DNA of 64,000 nucleotides from Cohnella sp. AR92. GTDB lineage: Bacteria; Bacillota; Bacilli; Paenibacillales; Paenibacillaceae. The translations under genes were made by a program, and so were the position numbers. The stretch lies in the NCBI RefSeq assembly GCF_003990975.1, contig NZ_RZJR01000008.1:292929-356928 (forward strand), given 5' to 3'. Shown one piece after another: positions 43,811 through 52,250 of this stretch. Under the pieces are notes generated by a model. It searched no databases. It worked only from the letters and a program-made list of their open reading frames with translations, and was not told the DNA's origin. Each line of letters starts with the position of its first letter. The stretch's first letter is position 1.

Positions 43811-44895
43811 ACCGAATACCCCCCTTGCTCAAGCGCTTCCTTCAGCTTGGCGCGGTTGGAGAGCAGGTTCGGATCGTTCGGCATGTGATGGAGCGCCTTC
43901 TCGTTATGCTCGTATGCCTTCTCGAGCTCGCCCAGCAGTCCGTAGCAGATGCATAGCTGGAGATGGGGAAGCCAAGTCCAAGCGATCAGATTGACGACGC
44001 CGAAGTGGTGAACCGGCAGCTCTAATTGAAGCGCGAGCTCATACCAGAAAATCGCCTTCTTGATGTCGCCCTTATCCTGATAACAATAGCCGATCGCGCA
44101 GCAATGATCGGCTCTCGGCAGATCGTAGGCCATGATCCGGACGAGGGATTGCAGCTTGCGCTCCTTGTCTCCGAGGAAGTGCCAGCACTCCGCCAGCTTC
44201 GAGCAAGCGAGCACGTAATCCTCGTAATACTGGTCCGGCTGCGTCAAGAAGAGCTCGTAAGTCTCCGCCGCTTCCTTGAATTGCTGCGAATCGGCCAGCT
44301 CGTTCGCGTAATAGAGCACGTTGCGTCCCGAGAGCCCGCCCTCCCGCTCGATGATGCGCTTGAAGATATCCAGGTTGCGGGCCGAATGGCTTCCGCGGCG
44401 ATCGTGGGTGACGGCGATATCGGTCAAGTAGACGTTGCCGTCCACCTCCAGGTACTCGTGAATGGGATTGTGCCACTTGAAGCCGCAAGCTCTTCGGACG
44501 AGCCGGTTGCGCTTGGCCATCGCCGCGGGCTTGCCTTCCGCGTCGAATGCCAAGTGATATTCCATCGCGACCGAGTCAACCTCTGGATCCAGCGTAGCTT
44601 TCAGCTCCGCGAACAGCTTGCGATCCCGCTCCAGGAACCGGTCGTCCGCGTCCAGCCACAGAATGTACTCTTCGGTCGCGAGCGAGAAAGAATAATTGCG
44701 GGCGGCCGCGAAATCGAATATCCATTCGAAATCGTGGACGCGGGCGCCGTAACGGGCGGCAATCTCCTTCGTTCGATCCGTTGACCCCGTATCGACGATA
44801 ACGATCTCGTCGACCAGGTCGGCGACCGATCCGAGACACCTGTCCAGCACCTCTTCTTCATTCTTGACGATCATGCATAGGCTGACAGTAACCAC
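43807..44895 (-). CDS. GT2 glycosyltransferase with C-terminal TPR-like region (SunS-like)
   Basis: The 362-residue protein has an inverting family 2 domain (VSLCMIVKNEEEVLDRCLGS, VDTGSTDRT, ILWLDADDRF) and a C-terminal half of helical repeats with YYANELADSQQFKEAAETYELF, similar to SunS-type transferases that glycosylate peptides or proteins. The GTG at 44895 is chosen since AGGAGG lies six bases upstream inside an earlier TTG frame. It opens the glycosylation island and may be the transferase that attaches the first sugar. Confidence 0.86.
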   Translation of the reverse strand: MVTVSLCMIVKNEEEVLDRCLGSVADLVDEIVIVDTGSTDRTKEIAARYGARVHDFEWIFDFAAARNYSFSLATEEYILWLDADDRFLERDRKLFAELKATLDPEVDSVAMEYHLAFDAEGKPAAMAKRNRLVRRACGFKWHNPIHEYLEVDGNVYLTDIAVTHDRRGSHSARNLDIFKRIIEREGGLSGRNVLYYANELADSQQFKEAAETYELFLTQPDQYYEDYVLACSKLAECWHFLGDKERKLQSLVRIMAYDLPRADHCCAIGYCYQDKGDIKKAIFWYELALQLELPVHHFGVVNLIAWTWLPHLQLCICYGLLGELEKAYEHNEKALHHMPNDPNLLSNRAKLKEALEQGGYSV

Positions 44896-45000
44896 GCCGT
44901 TCCTCCTTCGGCCCAATGGCTGTGTACTCTGTCCCAGTCTATGCGGCGAATATCGGCTCCGCTTGGACAGGTGTGAACGCCTGAGCCATATTCAAACGAC

Positions 45001-45036
45001 AAAAGCCGCCGGATACCGTTAGGTACCCGCGCGGCT
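45001..45036 (-). terminator. Terminator after surface-protein paralogue B
   Basis: On the minus strand AGCCGCGCGGGTACC and GGTATCCGGCGGCT pair around TAAC and are followed by TTTTG, about 60 bases after the stop codon. Confidence 0.75.
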
Positions 45037-45098
45037 TCTTCGCGCTTATGCTTAAGCGTTGTGATTCTAACTCTGAGTATTGATTGGGAATCGAGCGA

Positions 45099-45536
45099 TC
45101 AGCCCGGTGCGCTATGAGACGCGATTCCCCAGAACACTTCGGGTCCCGAACGTACGCCGCTCAGGACGATGAGAGGGCCGCCGAAGATGAAGGCCGAGTA
45201 GATCGTTTCTGCCGCGGCCGGAGCGAGCAGGTCTTGCGCCGAGAAGGAATAGAGATCCCCGAACAAGGACACACGAACGCCAAGGGTAGCCGTATAAATG
45301 ACGTTAGCCGCATTGTAAGTCGTCGTGCCGCGAAGAACTTGAATGGTGAACGTGTTGCCAACGACCGGATCGCTAATGCCTACCGTACCGTTCAGCGTAA
45401 TGACCTTGTTCACAACGTTGCCGGTTTGCAAGCCAATAACGCCGAACAGAGCCGGGGTCGTCGTCAGCGGAACATTGGGGAACCCCGTTCTGCTCGAGTT
45501 CATCGAGCTTCTAAGATCAAGAAATGTTCCCACCAT
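45099..45536 (-). CDS. Hypothetical beta-rich protein, putative surface or spore protein (paralogue B)
   Basis: The 145-residue protein begins MVGTFLDLRSSMNSS and shows strong alternating hydrophobic/polar patterns with no signal peptide. It is a paralogue of 14950-15402: shared RSS/TSxNSS head, ALFGVIGL/ALFAVVGL, YTATL and RSGPEVF/RVGPESF. AAGGAGGTG precedes the ATG by five bases; the GTG within that site is not used. CATATCAT about 30 bases upstream of the ribosome site resembles a mother-cell sigma -10. It lies next to the glycosylation island, so it could be a target, by inference only. Confidence 0.62.
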   Translation of the reverse strand: MVGTFLDLRSSMNSSRTGFPNVPLTTTPALFGVIGLQTGNVVNKVITLNGTVGISDPVVGNTFTIQVLRGTTTYNAANVIYTATLGVRVSLFGDLYSFSAQDLLAPAAAETIYSAFIFGGPLIVLSGVRSGPEVFWGIASHSAPG

Positions 45537-45726
45537 GTTCACCTCCTTTATTGTGAAGATAGAACATGATATGTCATCTCTCGTCCTCCCGTTTGGACAA
45601 TCCTTTAAGGCAATGGCGTATTTATCTGGGAGTATGCCAGAGTTACGTTTGGTTCATAGCATAGGATGACGCTTATCCATCGACATATATTATTTTATTA
45701 GAAGAATAAGGAGCTGAGACGCAGGC

Positions 45727-46812
45727 GTGACACCCGAGCTGCACTTGTTTATCGTATGGGAGAGAGCCGCCCCCTTCGTTCAGCCGATCATGAACGATAT
45801 TCTAACCAAGTTTACCGTCAAGAAAGCTTTTCAGATCCATTGGACCCCATCCTACTTCCCTCATAACCTCTCTCGTTTCTACGGGCAGCAGCTTCCCCCG
45901 GGATCCGAGAAGGAGCTTCACTGCGGCAACGGTCCGTTCTTCTGCATCATCGTGGCGGATGAGCAGCCGGTATACGGACTGCGCCAGACTTCCAGAGGAC
46001 CCGCCATTGTCAACACGAACGTCTTCGATGCCAAGGCTCTTTATCGCCATTGGACCGGAGGCGGCCACCTGATCCACGCGACGAATACCCCCCAGGAAAG
46101 CGCGCATGATTTGAACTTGTTGATCGGATGGGATCCGAATATCTTTCTGAAGGCATTTCCGGGAGCATGGGATGGGCAATGCCCGGTACTAAAGCAGGAT
46201 CTTGCCGGAACGCTTGGCTGGCGAGACTTAAAGCAGGTCCTCGCCGTGCTCAACTCGACTTCGGACTACGTCATCTTGCGCAACTTCGAGCAGCTGCCGG
46301 ATCGCTTTATCTCGGAGCAGCACGGCGACATCGACTTGCTGGTGCGGAACCCAATCGATATCGCGTACCTCTTGAACGGGGATCTCGTGTTTCGAGAGCC
46401 TGAACGGGTTCACTATCGAATTCTGATAGGCGGGCAATTGGTTTATTTCGATTTCCGCTATGTCGGAGACGGTTATATGGATGAGGAATGGGAACGAAGC
46501 CTCTTAAGGAACAGAACCTTCTCGCCGAAAGGCTTCTATACGCCGAATCCGGAAGATTGCTTCTATAGCTTGCTGTACCATGCCGTCATTCACAAACGAT
46601 CCGTAGCGCCCGATTATTTCGCCCGCTTGTGCGAGATGGCGAAACGCCTGAAGCTGGCGGATTTCGATGCTTCCACCTTGCTGGACCCTGCGCGGTTGCA
46701 GCTTTTTATGAACCGTTATTTGAACGATCGGAGATATCGATATACCGTTCCCCGCGATCCGTCGGTCTATTTCAATCAGCGATTTATCGAACGTAAGCAG
46801 ACGGCATTATGA
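45727..46812 (+). CDS. NDK-like domain fused to a nucleotidyltransferase-fold domain
   Basis: The 361-residue protein is not a family I can name. Residues 1-135 resemble nucleoside diphosphate kinase: hydrophobic LHLFIVWE start, PFVQPIMNDILTKF helix, GPFFCIIV strand, and HLIHATNTPQES, which parallels the NDK active-site IIHGSDSVES with His117 at the phospho-His position. Residues about 165-361 look like a nucleotidyltransferase: LRNFEQLPDRF, the metal pair GDIDLLV (Asp201, Asp203) and a third acid in YFDFR (Asp242). The GTG start is weakly supported (AAGGAG 13 bases upstream). It overlaps the kinase-like gene by four bases. GC is lower than in neighbours. Confidence 0.7.
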   Translation: MTPELHLFIVWERAAPFVQPIMNDILTKFTVKKAFQIHWTPSYFPHNLSRFYGQQLPPGSEKELHCGNGPFFCIIVADEQPVYGLRQTSRGPAIVNTNVFDAKALYRHWTGGGHLIHATNTPQESAHDLNLLIGWDPNIFLKAFPGAWDGQCPVLKQDLAGTLGWRDLKQVLAVLNSTSDYVILRNFEQLPDRFISEQHGDIDLLVRNPIDIAYLLNGDLVFREPERVHYRILIGGQLVYFDFRYVGDGYMDEEWERSLLRNRTFSPKGFYTPNPEDCFYSLLYHAVIHKRSVAPDYFARLCEMAKRLKLADFDASTLLDPARLQLFMNRYLNDRRYRYTVPRDPSVYFNQRFIERKQTAL

Positions 46813-47525
46813 CGAGTATCAAGAAATTAAGCGCCCATCTGGAGCGAACCTATCCTTTCGCCAATCTCACTCCTTATTTAACCTCTTATTCGCACCATGG
46901 CTTTAGTTACTTGGAAGGAAATTCAACGAAGGACGGCAGAAGAATATTCATCAAAGTTGATGGCACCGGCGGGGACGCCGCTTGGCGCGAGGCAAACGCG
47001 CTCCGTCTACTCGACATCCCGAACGTCCCTCGAGTTATTGCTTATGAAGCGGGCGGACCGTTGTCCTTCGTCGCATTGGAATGGCTCGATGCCGTGTCTT
47101 TGGAAGCCTTATTGAAGCATCGCCCGCTGCTGCAGCCCGCCCGGAAGCTTCTTTTGCTAAATCAATTGTGTGCGGTACTGCAGGCGCTGCACGGCGCCAA
47201 GATCATCCATCGCGACATTCGCCCGGCGAACATCATGATCGAGATGAAGAACGAGAATTGGAAGCTTGTTCTTATCGATTTTGCTTTCTCCCTTCGGCTG
47301 GGCGGTGATCGTTGGCCGGAGCTCAGCTTCTTCGACCTTCAGCCGGAGTTGCTGGCCGTGCTTGGCGGAGAACGATACAAGCAGGATCGGTATGTATGGG
47401 ATGACGCTTACGCCGCCTGCCAAGTCGCGCTCGACATCGATCCGCAATGCCATCTGAATTACCCCGATATTTGGAATCGGCTGATTGCCATGATAGGCAA
47501 AATAAATTACGCCGCGATAATCTAG
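46809..47525 (+). CDS. Protein-kinase-fold protein partner of the NDK/nucleotidyltransferase gene
   Basis: The 238-residue protein has kinase landmarks: Lys49 in IFIKV, Glu61 in WREANAL, the catalytic loop HRDIRPANIMI (His134-Arg135-Asp136, Asn141), and DFA at 157-159 where most kinases have DFG. No membrane segment or sensor domain follows. The small size and HRDIRPAN loop recall RIO/KdkA-type kinases that phosphorylate sugars or small molecules as much as protein kinases. Its ATG overlaps the stop of the upstream gene (ATGA), showing a dedicated pair. The glycosylation island lies 2 kb away. Confidence 0.75.
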   Translation: MTSIKKLSAHLERTYPFANLTPYLTSYSHHGFSYLEGNSTKDGRRIFIKVDGTGGDAAWREANALRLLDIPNVPRVIAYEAGGPLSFVALEWLDAVSLEALLKHRPLLQPARKLLLLNQLCAVLQALHGAKIIHRDIRPANIMIEMKNENWKLVLIDFAFSLRLGGDRWPELSFFDLQPELLAVLGGERYKQDRYVWDDAYAACQVALDIDPQCHLNYPDIWNRLIAMIGKINYAAII

Positions 47526-47664
47526 CCGAAGCTGGCAAGAATTCATTAGAGTGGCTATCGTTCCCTTGTGGACGCGCTTGGCACCTTAAAGAATTTCATT
47601 CATAATGAGAGGGACACTCAAAGCGGCTTTTCTTCTATTCGCAAAAAAAAGGAGGAGACCCCCC

Positions 47665-48336
47665 ATGTGCGGCAGATACACGATCACGGTGACGCTCGAG
47701 GAGATGCTCGCCAGGTATTTCGCGGAGAACGTCATCAGCCCGTATCAGCCCCGTTACAACGTGGCTCCGGGACAGCTCGTCCCCGCGGTTATCAGCGGAG
47801 GCAGCGGCAACCGGATCGGCCTGCTCAAGTGGGGACTGGTTCCTCCTTGGGCGGAGGATCCGAAGGTCGCGAACAAGATGATCAACGCCCGCGCGGAGAC
47901 GATCGAAGAGCGCCCCGCGTATCGGAACGCTTACCGCAGCAAGCGCTGCATCCTGCCCGCCGACGGCTTCTATGAATGGCAGCGTTCGGCCGGCGGCAAG
48001 AAGCCGATGCGGATCACGTTGAAGAGAGGCGGTCTTTTCAGCTTGGCCGGCCTGTACGAGACTTGGACTTCCCCTTCGGGAGAGAAGCTCCATACGTGCA
48101 CGATTCTCACCACGGCGCCGAACCGTCTGATGGCCGAGATCCACGATCGGATGCCGGTCATCCTGAAGCCGGAGGACGAAGCCTTGTGGCTGGACCGCCA
48201 GGTGCGGGAACCCGCCGCGCTCAGGCAGCTGCTCGTCCCTTATCCCGAGGAAGAGATGGACGCCTACGAGGTCGGCTCCGCCGTCGGCAACGTCCAGAAC
48301 GACGCTCCGAGCCTCATCGAACGCGTGGCGAGATAG
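47665..48336 (+). CDS. SOS response-associated peptidase, YedK/HMCES family
   Basis: These proteins form a covalent thiazolidine link with abasic sites in single-stranded DNA and protect them. The 223-residue protein starts MCGRYT, so Cys2 is exposed after Met removal as needed; the other catalytic residues are visible in NARAET, FYEW and HDRMPV. The ATG at 47665 is preceded by AAGGAGGAG; the longer frame would bury Cys2 and is rejected. No LexA box was found near the start. Confidence 0.93.
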   Translation: MCGRYTITVTLEEMLARYFAENVISPYQPRYNVAPGQLVPAVISGGSGNRIGLLKWGLVPPWAEDPKVANKMINARAETIEERPAYRNAYRSKRCILPADGFYEWQRSAGGKKPMRITLKRGGLFSLAGLYETWTSPSGEKLHTCTILTTAPNRLMAEIHDRMPVILKPEDEALWLDRQVREPAALRQLLVPYPEEEMDAYEVGSAVGNVQNDAPSLIERVAR

Positions 48337-48375
48337 CGTTCGGCAGACAACCTTGAGAGCGGAGATAGAATGAAA

Positions 48376-48408
48376 AAGAGATCGCGTCGTCTTCGGACGC
48401 GATCTCTT
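48376..48408 (+). terminator. Intrinsic terminator after the YedK gene
   Basis: AAGAGATCGCGTC and GACGCGATCTCTT form a 13-bp stem around a seven-base loop, followed by CTTGTTT. Confidence 0.85.
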
Positions 48409-48527
48409 CTTGTTTACCTGGCACTTCCACGCTACCCGCTTTAAGCAGTACGGTAAGCGGCCGAGATGTTGCCGTACGACACTATCTCAGCCATCTTAGC
48501 CGCCGCATGCGCCCAAACTCGACCGAA

Positions 48528-48700
48528 TTAGTCTCAACTGAGACTAACTCCGCTTCTCAGTCTCCTCGTGCGCCCGAATTAGTCTCAACTAAGACTAACT
48601 CCTCCTCGCAGCCCCCACTCGCACCCAAATTAGTCTCCAATGAGACTAACTCCCACTCGCAGCCTCCGCGCGCGCCCGAATGAGTCTCCAATGAGACTAA
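48528..48700. repeat. Four-unit palindrome array with 51-base period (same family as 14489-14815)
   Basis: Four copies of TTAGTCTC-N4-GAGACTAA (one with TG for TT, one with AAGACTAA) lie exactly 51 bases apart. The first copy has perfect eight-base arms. Between cores are C-rich, partly conserved stretches containing CTCGCAG and GCGCCC. The array lies between the terminator of the YedK gene and the end of the SpoVIF-like gene, and has stops in its frames, so it is not coding. Confidence 0.85.
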
Positions 48701-48724
48701 CTCCGCCTCGAATCGCAGAGCCTC

Positions 48725-49012
48725 CTATCGAAACATGGCCCACAGCTTGATGAGATGCAGCGTGTTCTTCGGGTCTATTTTCTGCGCAAGCACGAAAGCG
48801 ACGATTTGTTCTTCCTGGATGTCGGTCAGCGGCTCGTTCAGGATCTTGGAGGCGGACTTCACATAATTGCGAACCTTCAGACGGTCCTGAAGATCGTACT
48901 TATTCGCTCCATCCATCAACTGCCGGATCCGCTCTTTGGTCGTCGGATTCTTCATCTTGAACTTCACGCGCTCCACCAAATCCGGCCGAATGCCGAATTT
49001 CTGCCAACTCAT
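48725..49012 (-). CDS. Stage VI sporulation protein F-like
   Basis: The 95-residue protein contains VKFKMKNPTTKERIRQLMDG and ends with NTLHLIKLWAMFR, a pattern I associate with Paenibacillus proteins annotated as SpoVIF, a spore-coat assembly factor in Bacillus. It is soluble and helical. The assignment relies on memory of the family and should be seen as probable. It lies alone on the minus strand between array 2 and recG. Confidence 0.65.
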   Translation of the reverse strand: MSWQKFGIRPDLVERVKFKMKNPTTKERIRQLMDGANKYDLQDRLKVRNYVKSASKILNEPLTDIQEEQIVAFVLAQKIDPKNTLHLIKLWAMFR

Positions 49013-49188
49013 CGGCTACTCACTTCCTCTCGGCGATGTCTTGACTATCCTATGCCGATTCTGGATGCGTGAGACCCTGGGCATTAGCCCGATCATCCGG
49101 CGAGTCGATGCCCAACCATGCTGCTCCAGCAAAAATCCGATGATGAGTCGTCTCCGTCATGCCGCGTTTCGTCTTCCATCCGACCGTT

Positions 49189-51240
49189 TTAATCCAGCGG
49201 TTCCGCCTGCAAGGAAGCTTCCCTGCGCAGAAATTCCCGCAGCGCGTCATAAGCGGGCGATGTCCAGAACTCCGGCAGCGCCGTCAGCTCTGCCGCGTCG
49301 TCCCTTGCCTGCTCCAGCACCGCGAAGTCTTCGATCAGGTTCGCCAGGCGGAACTCCGGAACGCCGCTCTGCTTCGTGCCGAAGAACTCGCCCGGTCCCC
49401 GCAATTCCAGGTCGCGCCTCGCGATCTCGAACCCGTCGTCCGTGTCCGTCATCGCCTTCATGCGCTCCTGTCCGTTCTCCGACTTCGGATTGGCGATGAG
49501 AACGCAATAGGACTGGAATTCGCTTCTGCCGACCCGTCCTCTAAGCTGATGAAGCTGCGACAGTCCGAAGCGGTCCGCGTCCATCACGATCATCAGCGTG
49601 GCGTTCGGAACGTCCACCCCGACCTCGACGACCGTCGTCGAGACGAGCACCGTCGTCTGCCCGGCGGCGAACTCGGCCATGGCTTGCTCCTTCTCGGCGG
49701 CGGACATTCGTCCGTGAAGCAGTCCGATCTTCAGGTCGGGCAGGGCGAGCCCCAGCTGAACGTGAAGATCGATGGCGTTCTGGACGTCCAGCTTCTCCGA
49801 TTCTTCGATCAATGGACAGATAAAGAACGCCTGATGGCCGAGCTCCGCTTCGCGGCGTATGAAGCCTAGCACCTGGTCCATTTTCTCTTGCTTTACCCAG
49901 TACGTCTTGATCGGCTTGCGCCCCTTCGGACGCTCCTTGATCGTGGAGACGTCCATGTCTCCGAATACGGTGATCGCGAGCGTGCGCGGAATCGGAGTCG
50001 CCGTCATGGAGAGTACGTCGGGATTCAAGCCCTTGCGACGCAGAACGCTTCTCTGGTTGACCCCGAAGCGGTGCTGTTCATCGGTGACGACAAGCCCAAG
50101 GTTGCGGAAAATAACGTCGTCCTGAATCAGCGCATGCGTGCCGATCACGATATCGATAAGTCCCATCTGGAGGCTGGCGAGAATGTCCCTGCGTTTGCGG
50201 TCCGTGAGGCTTCCCGTCAATAAGGCGACTTGAATGCCGTAAGGCTCGAACAGCTTGGACAAGGAACGATAATGCTGCTCCGCCAGAATCTCGGTCGGCA
50301 CCATCAAGGCGCCTTGATAGCCCGCGCGAATGGAAGAATACAGCGCAATTGCCGAGACGATCGTTTTGCCGGAGCCGACGTCGCCTTGAAGCAGCCGATT
50401 CATGGCGTAGGGCCGCTTCATGTCATACGTGATCTCATTAATGACTTGCTTCTGATCGTCGGTCAGCTCGAAAGGCAGAGCCATAGCGAACTTGCGAATC
50501 TCCTCGCCGCTGATCGGATGCGCGATTCCGTCCGGCTGCTTGCGGTTGGCTGCCCGGTACGCCTGCAGCTTCAGCTCGAACAGGAACAGCTCCTCGTAGA
50601 CCATGCGGCGGCGGGCTTCCTGTCCCTCATGCGTATTCTCCGGATGATGGATGCGTAGGATCGCCTCCCTTCGCGGAATCAGCTCATGCTTATGGACGAT
50701 GGCTGCCGGCAGGATCTCGGGAATCATCGCTCCGTATTGCGTCAACGCCTCGTCGATCTTCTTGCGCAGCCAGTTCTGAGTAATGTTACCTCCGACGGAA
50801 TACACCGGCTGCAGCGTGCCGGATTTCGCGGCTCCGCGGTCGGGGAATTCGGAATCGGCGACCGTGATCTGGCGTCTGCGCTGATCCCACTTGCCCGTCA
50901 CGATGATGTCCCGGCCGACCGTCAGCTGATCCTTCAAGAAAGCCCGGTTGAACCAGACCGCCGTGATCAGCAGGCCTTCGACGGTTATCCGGCACAACAG
51001 CCGCGCCGTTCGTCCGTATCTCTGAAGAGACGGAGGGGCGGCCACCGTTCCTTGCACGGTAATCTTCTCTCCGTCCTTCACTTCGCCAAACTCTCTTAAC
51101 CGATAGTCCTCATACCGGAACGGATAATACTCGAGCAGATCGCCGATCGATAAAACACCCAAGGCGTGAAGCTCCCCGGATTTCTGGGTGCTCACGCCTC
51201 GAAGCTTCTCGATGGGTATCGCGAATAAGTCCATGCTCAT
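49189..51240 (-). CDS. recG: ATP-dependent DNA helicase RecG
   Basis: RecG remodels stalled replication forks and branched DNA. The 683-residue protein has an N-terminal wedge/OB domain, helicase motifs I (GDVGSGKT), Ia (MVPTEILAEQH) and II (VTDEQHRFG), and motif VI (QLRGRVGRSE). The ATG at 51240 is taken because GAGGT lies about ten bases before it and RecG begins with DLF-x-IPIE-L-GV; MSMD allows a start two codons later. It follows degV by about 95 bases. Confidence 0.96.
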   Translation of the reverse strand: MSMDLFAIPIEKLRGVSTQKSGELHALGVLSIGDLLEYYPFRYEDYRLREFGEVKDGEKITVQGTVAAPPSLQRYGRTARLLCRITVEGLLITAVWFNRAFLKDQLTVGRDIIVTGKWDQRRRQITVADSEFPDRGAAKSGTLQPVYSVGGNITQNWLRKKIDEALTQYGAMIPEILPAAIVHKHELIPRREAILRIHHPENTHEGQEARRRMVYEELFLFELKLQAYRAANRKQPDGIAHPISGEEIRKFAMALPFELTDDQKQVINEITYDMKRPYAMNRLLQGDVGSGKTIVSAIALYSSIRAGYQGALMVPTEILAEQHYRSLSKLFEPYGIQVALLTGSLTDRKRRDILASLQMGLIDIVIGTHALIQDDVIFRNLGLVVTDEQHRFGVNQRSVLRRKGLNPDVLSMTATPIPRTLAITVFGDMDVSTIKERPKGRKPIKTYWVKQEKMDQVLGFIRREAELGHQAFFICPLIEESEKLDVQNAIDLHVQLGLALPDLKIGLLHGRMSAAEKEQAMAEFAAGQTTVLVSTTVVEVGVDVPNATLMIVMDADRFGLSQLHQLRGRVGRSEFQSYCVLIANPKSENGQERMKAMTDTDDGFEIARRDLELRGPGEFFGTKQSGVPEFRLANLIEDFAVLEQARDDAAELTALPEFWTSPAYDALREFLRREASLQAEPLD

Positions 51241-51335
51241 TGCAACCAACCTCATTCAAGCGACGCTTTCCGCATTCGATCCGGCATCGGCCGGGCCGAA
51301 TGCGGAAGGCATCGGTATACTTCCTGCGCTCCGAC

Positions 51336-52196
51336 TCATACGGCCGCTGCAGGGCTGATAAATAAACCGACCGTGCCCGGCCCGGCATGCGTGCCGATAA
51401 CGGGACCGATCTCCGATTCCATATAGTGACGGACATCGAATTTCTCTTTGAGCATGGGAACTAGCTCTTGCGCCAGCTCGGTTTTACCAGGCGTGATGAC
51501 CACGCTCAGATCGACGGGCTTGCCAGCGAAATCCGCCTCCAGCAGCTCGATGATCCGGGCGAACGCCCGCTTCTGCCCTCTTGCCTTGTCGAGCGCGTTC
51601 ACATAGCCTTCCTCGTCGATCGTCAGAATCGGCTTGATGTTCAGGAGGGAGCCGAACAGCGCGGAAGCTCGTCCGATCCGGCCTCCCTTATGAAGATATT
51701 CCAAGGTATCCACGAGAAAATAAAGCTTCGTGCTCTTCTTTAGGCTTTCGATGGCGGCCAGAATCTCTTCCTTGGAAGCGCCGTCCCTAGCCATCTCCGC
51801 CGCCCTTACGACCAGCATCCCATATCCGTAGGAAGCCGACTTCGAATCTACTACCGTAACCTTAGATTCGTCATCCAGCATGGACTTGGCTAGCAATGCC
51901 GACTGATAGGTTCCGCTTAACGCGGAAGACAGGTTAATCGAGATGACTTCTTTGCCTTCGGCAATCCGTTTCTCGAAAGCTTCCAGAAAATCCGCTGGCG
52001 AAGGCTGCGAAGACTTAGGCAAGCCTTGATAGGTCGTCAGCTTCTGATAGAATTCGGCGGGTTGAAGATCGATGTTATCCAGATAACCCTCTTCTCCGAA
52101 ATGAACGCGAAGCGGAACCATTCCGATCCCCAGTCGTTCCCGAACCTCAGCGGGTATATCCGCGGTGCTGTCTGTCACGATAGCAACCGATGTCAT
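51336..52196 (-). CDS. DegV family fatty-acid-binding protein (FakB-like)
   Basis: DegV/FakB proteins bind a fatty acid and present it to FakA for phosphorylation. The 286-residue protein begins SVAIVTDSTADIP and has the family blocks PSPADFLEAF, ISINLSSALSGTYQSA and the C-terminal IGTHAGPGTVGLF. It is followed by recG and preceded by the FakA gene, the expected partner. GGAGGAATGG precedes the ATG. Confidence 0.93.
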   Translation of the reverse strand: MTSVAIVTDSTADIPAEVRERLGIGMVPLRVHFGEEGYLDNIDLQPAEFYQKLTTYQGLPKSSQPSPADFLEAFEKRIAEGKEVISINLSSALSGTYQSALLAKSMLDDESKVTVVDSKSASYGYGMLVVRAAEMARDGASKEEILAAIESLKKSTKLYFLVDTLEYLHKGGRIGRASALFGSLLNIKPILTIDEEGYVNALDKARGQKRAFARIIELLEADFAGKPVDLSVVITPGKTELAQELVPMLKEKFDVRHYMESEIGPVIGTHAGPGTVGLFISPAAAV

Positions 52197-52250
52197 GGAT
52201 CCATTCCTCCGTATAATAACGTATTATTCCGCTAATGATTGCAAGAGCCC

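Noticed and set aside
49053-49163. 36-codon minus-strand frame between spoVIF-like and recG
   Set aside because: No ribosome site and no recognisable sequence; likely chance.
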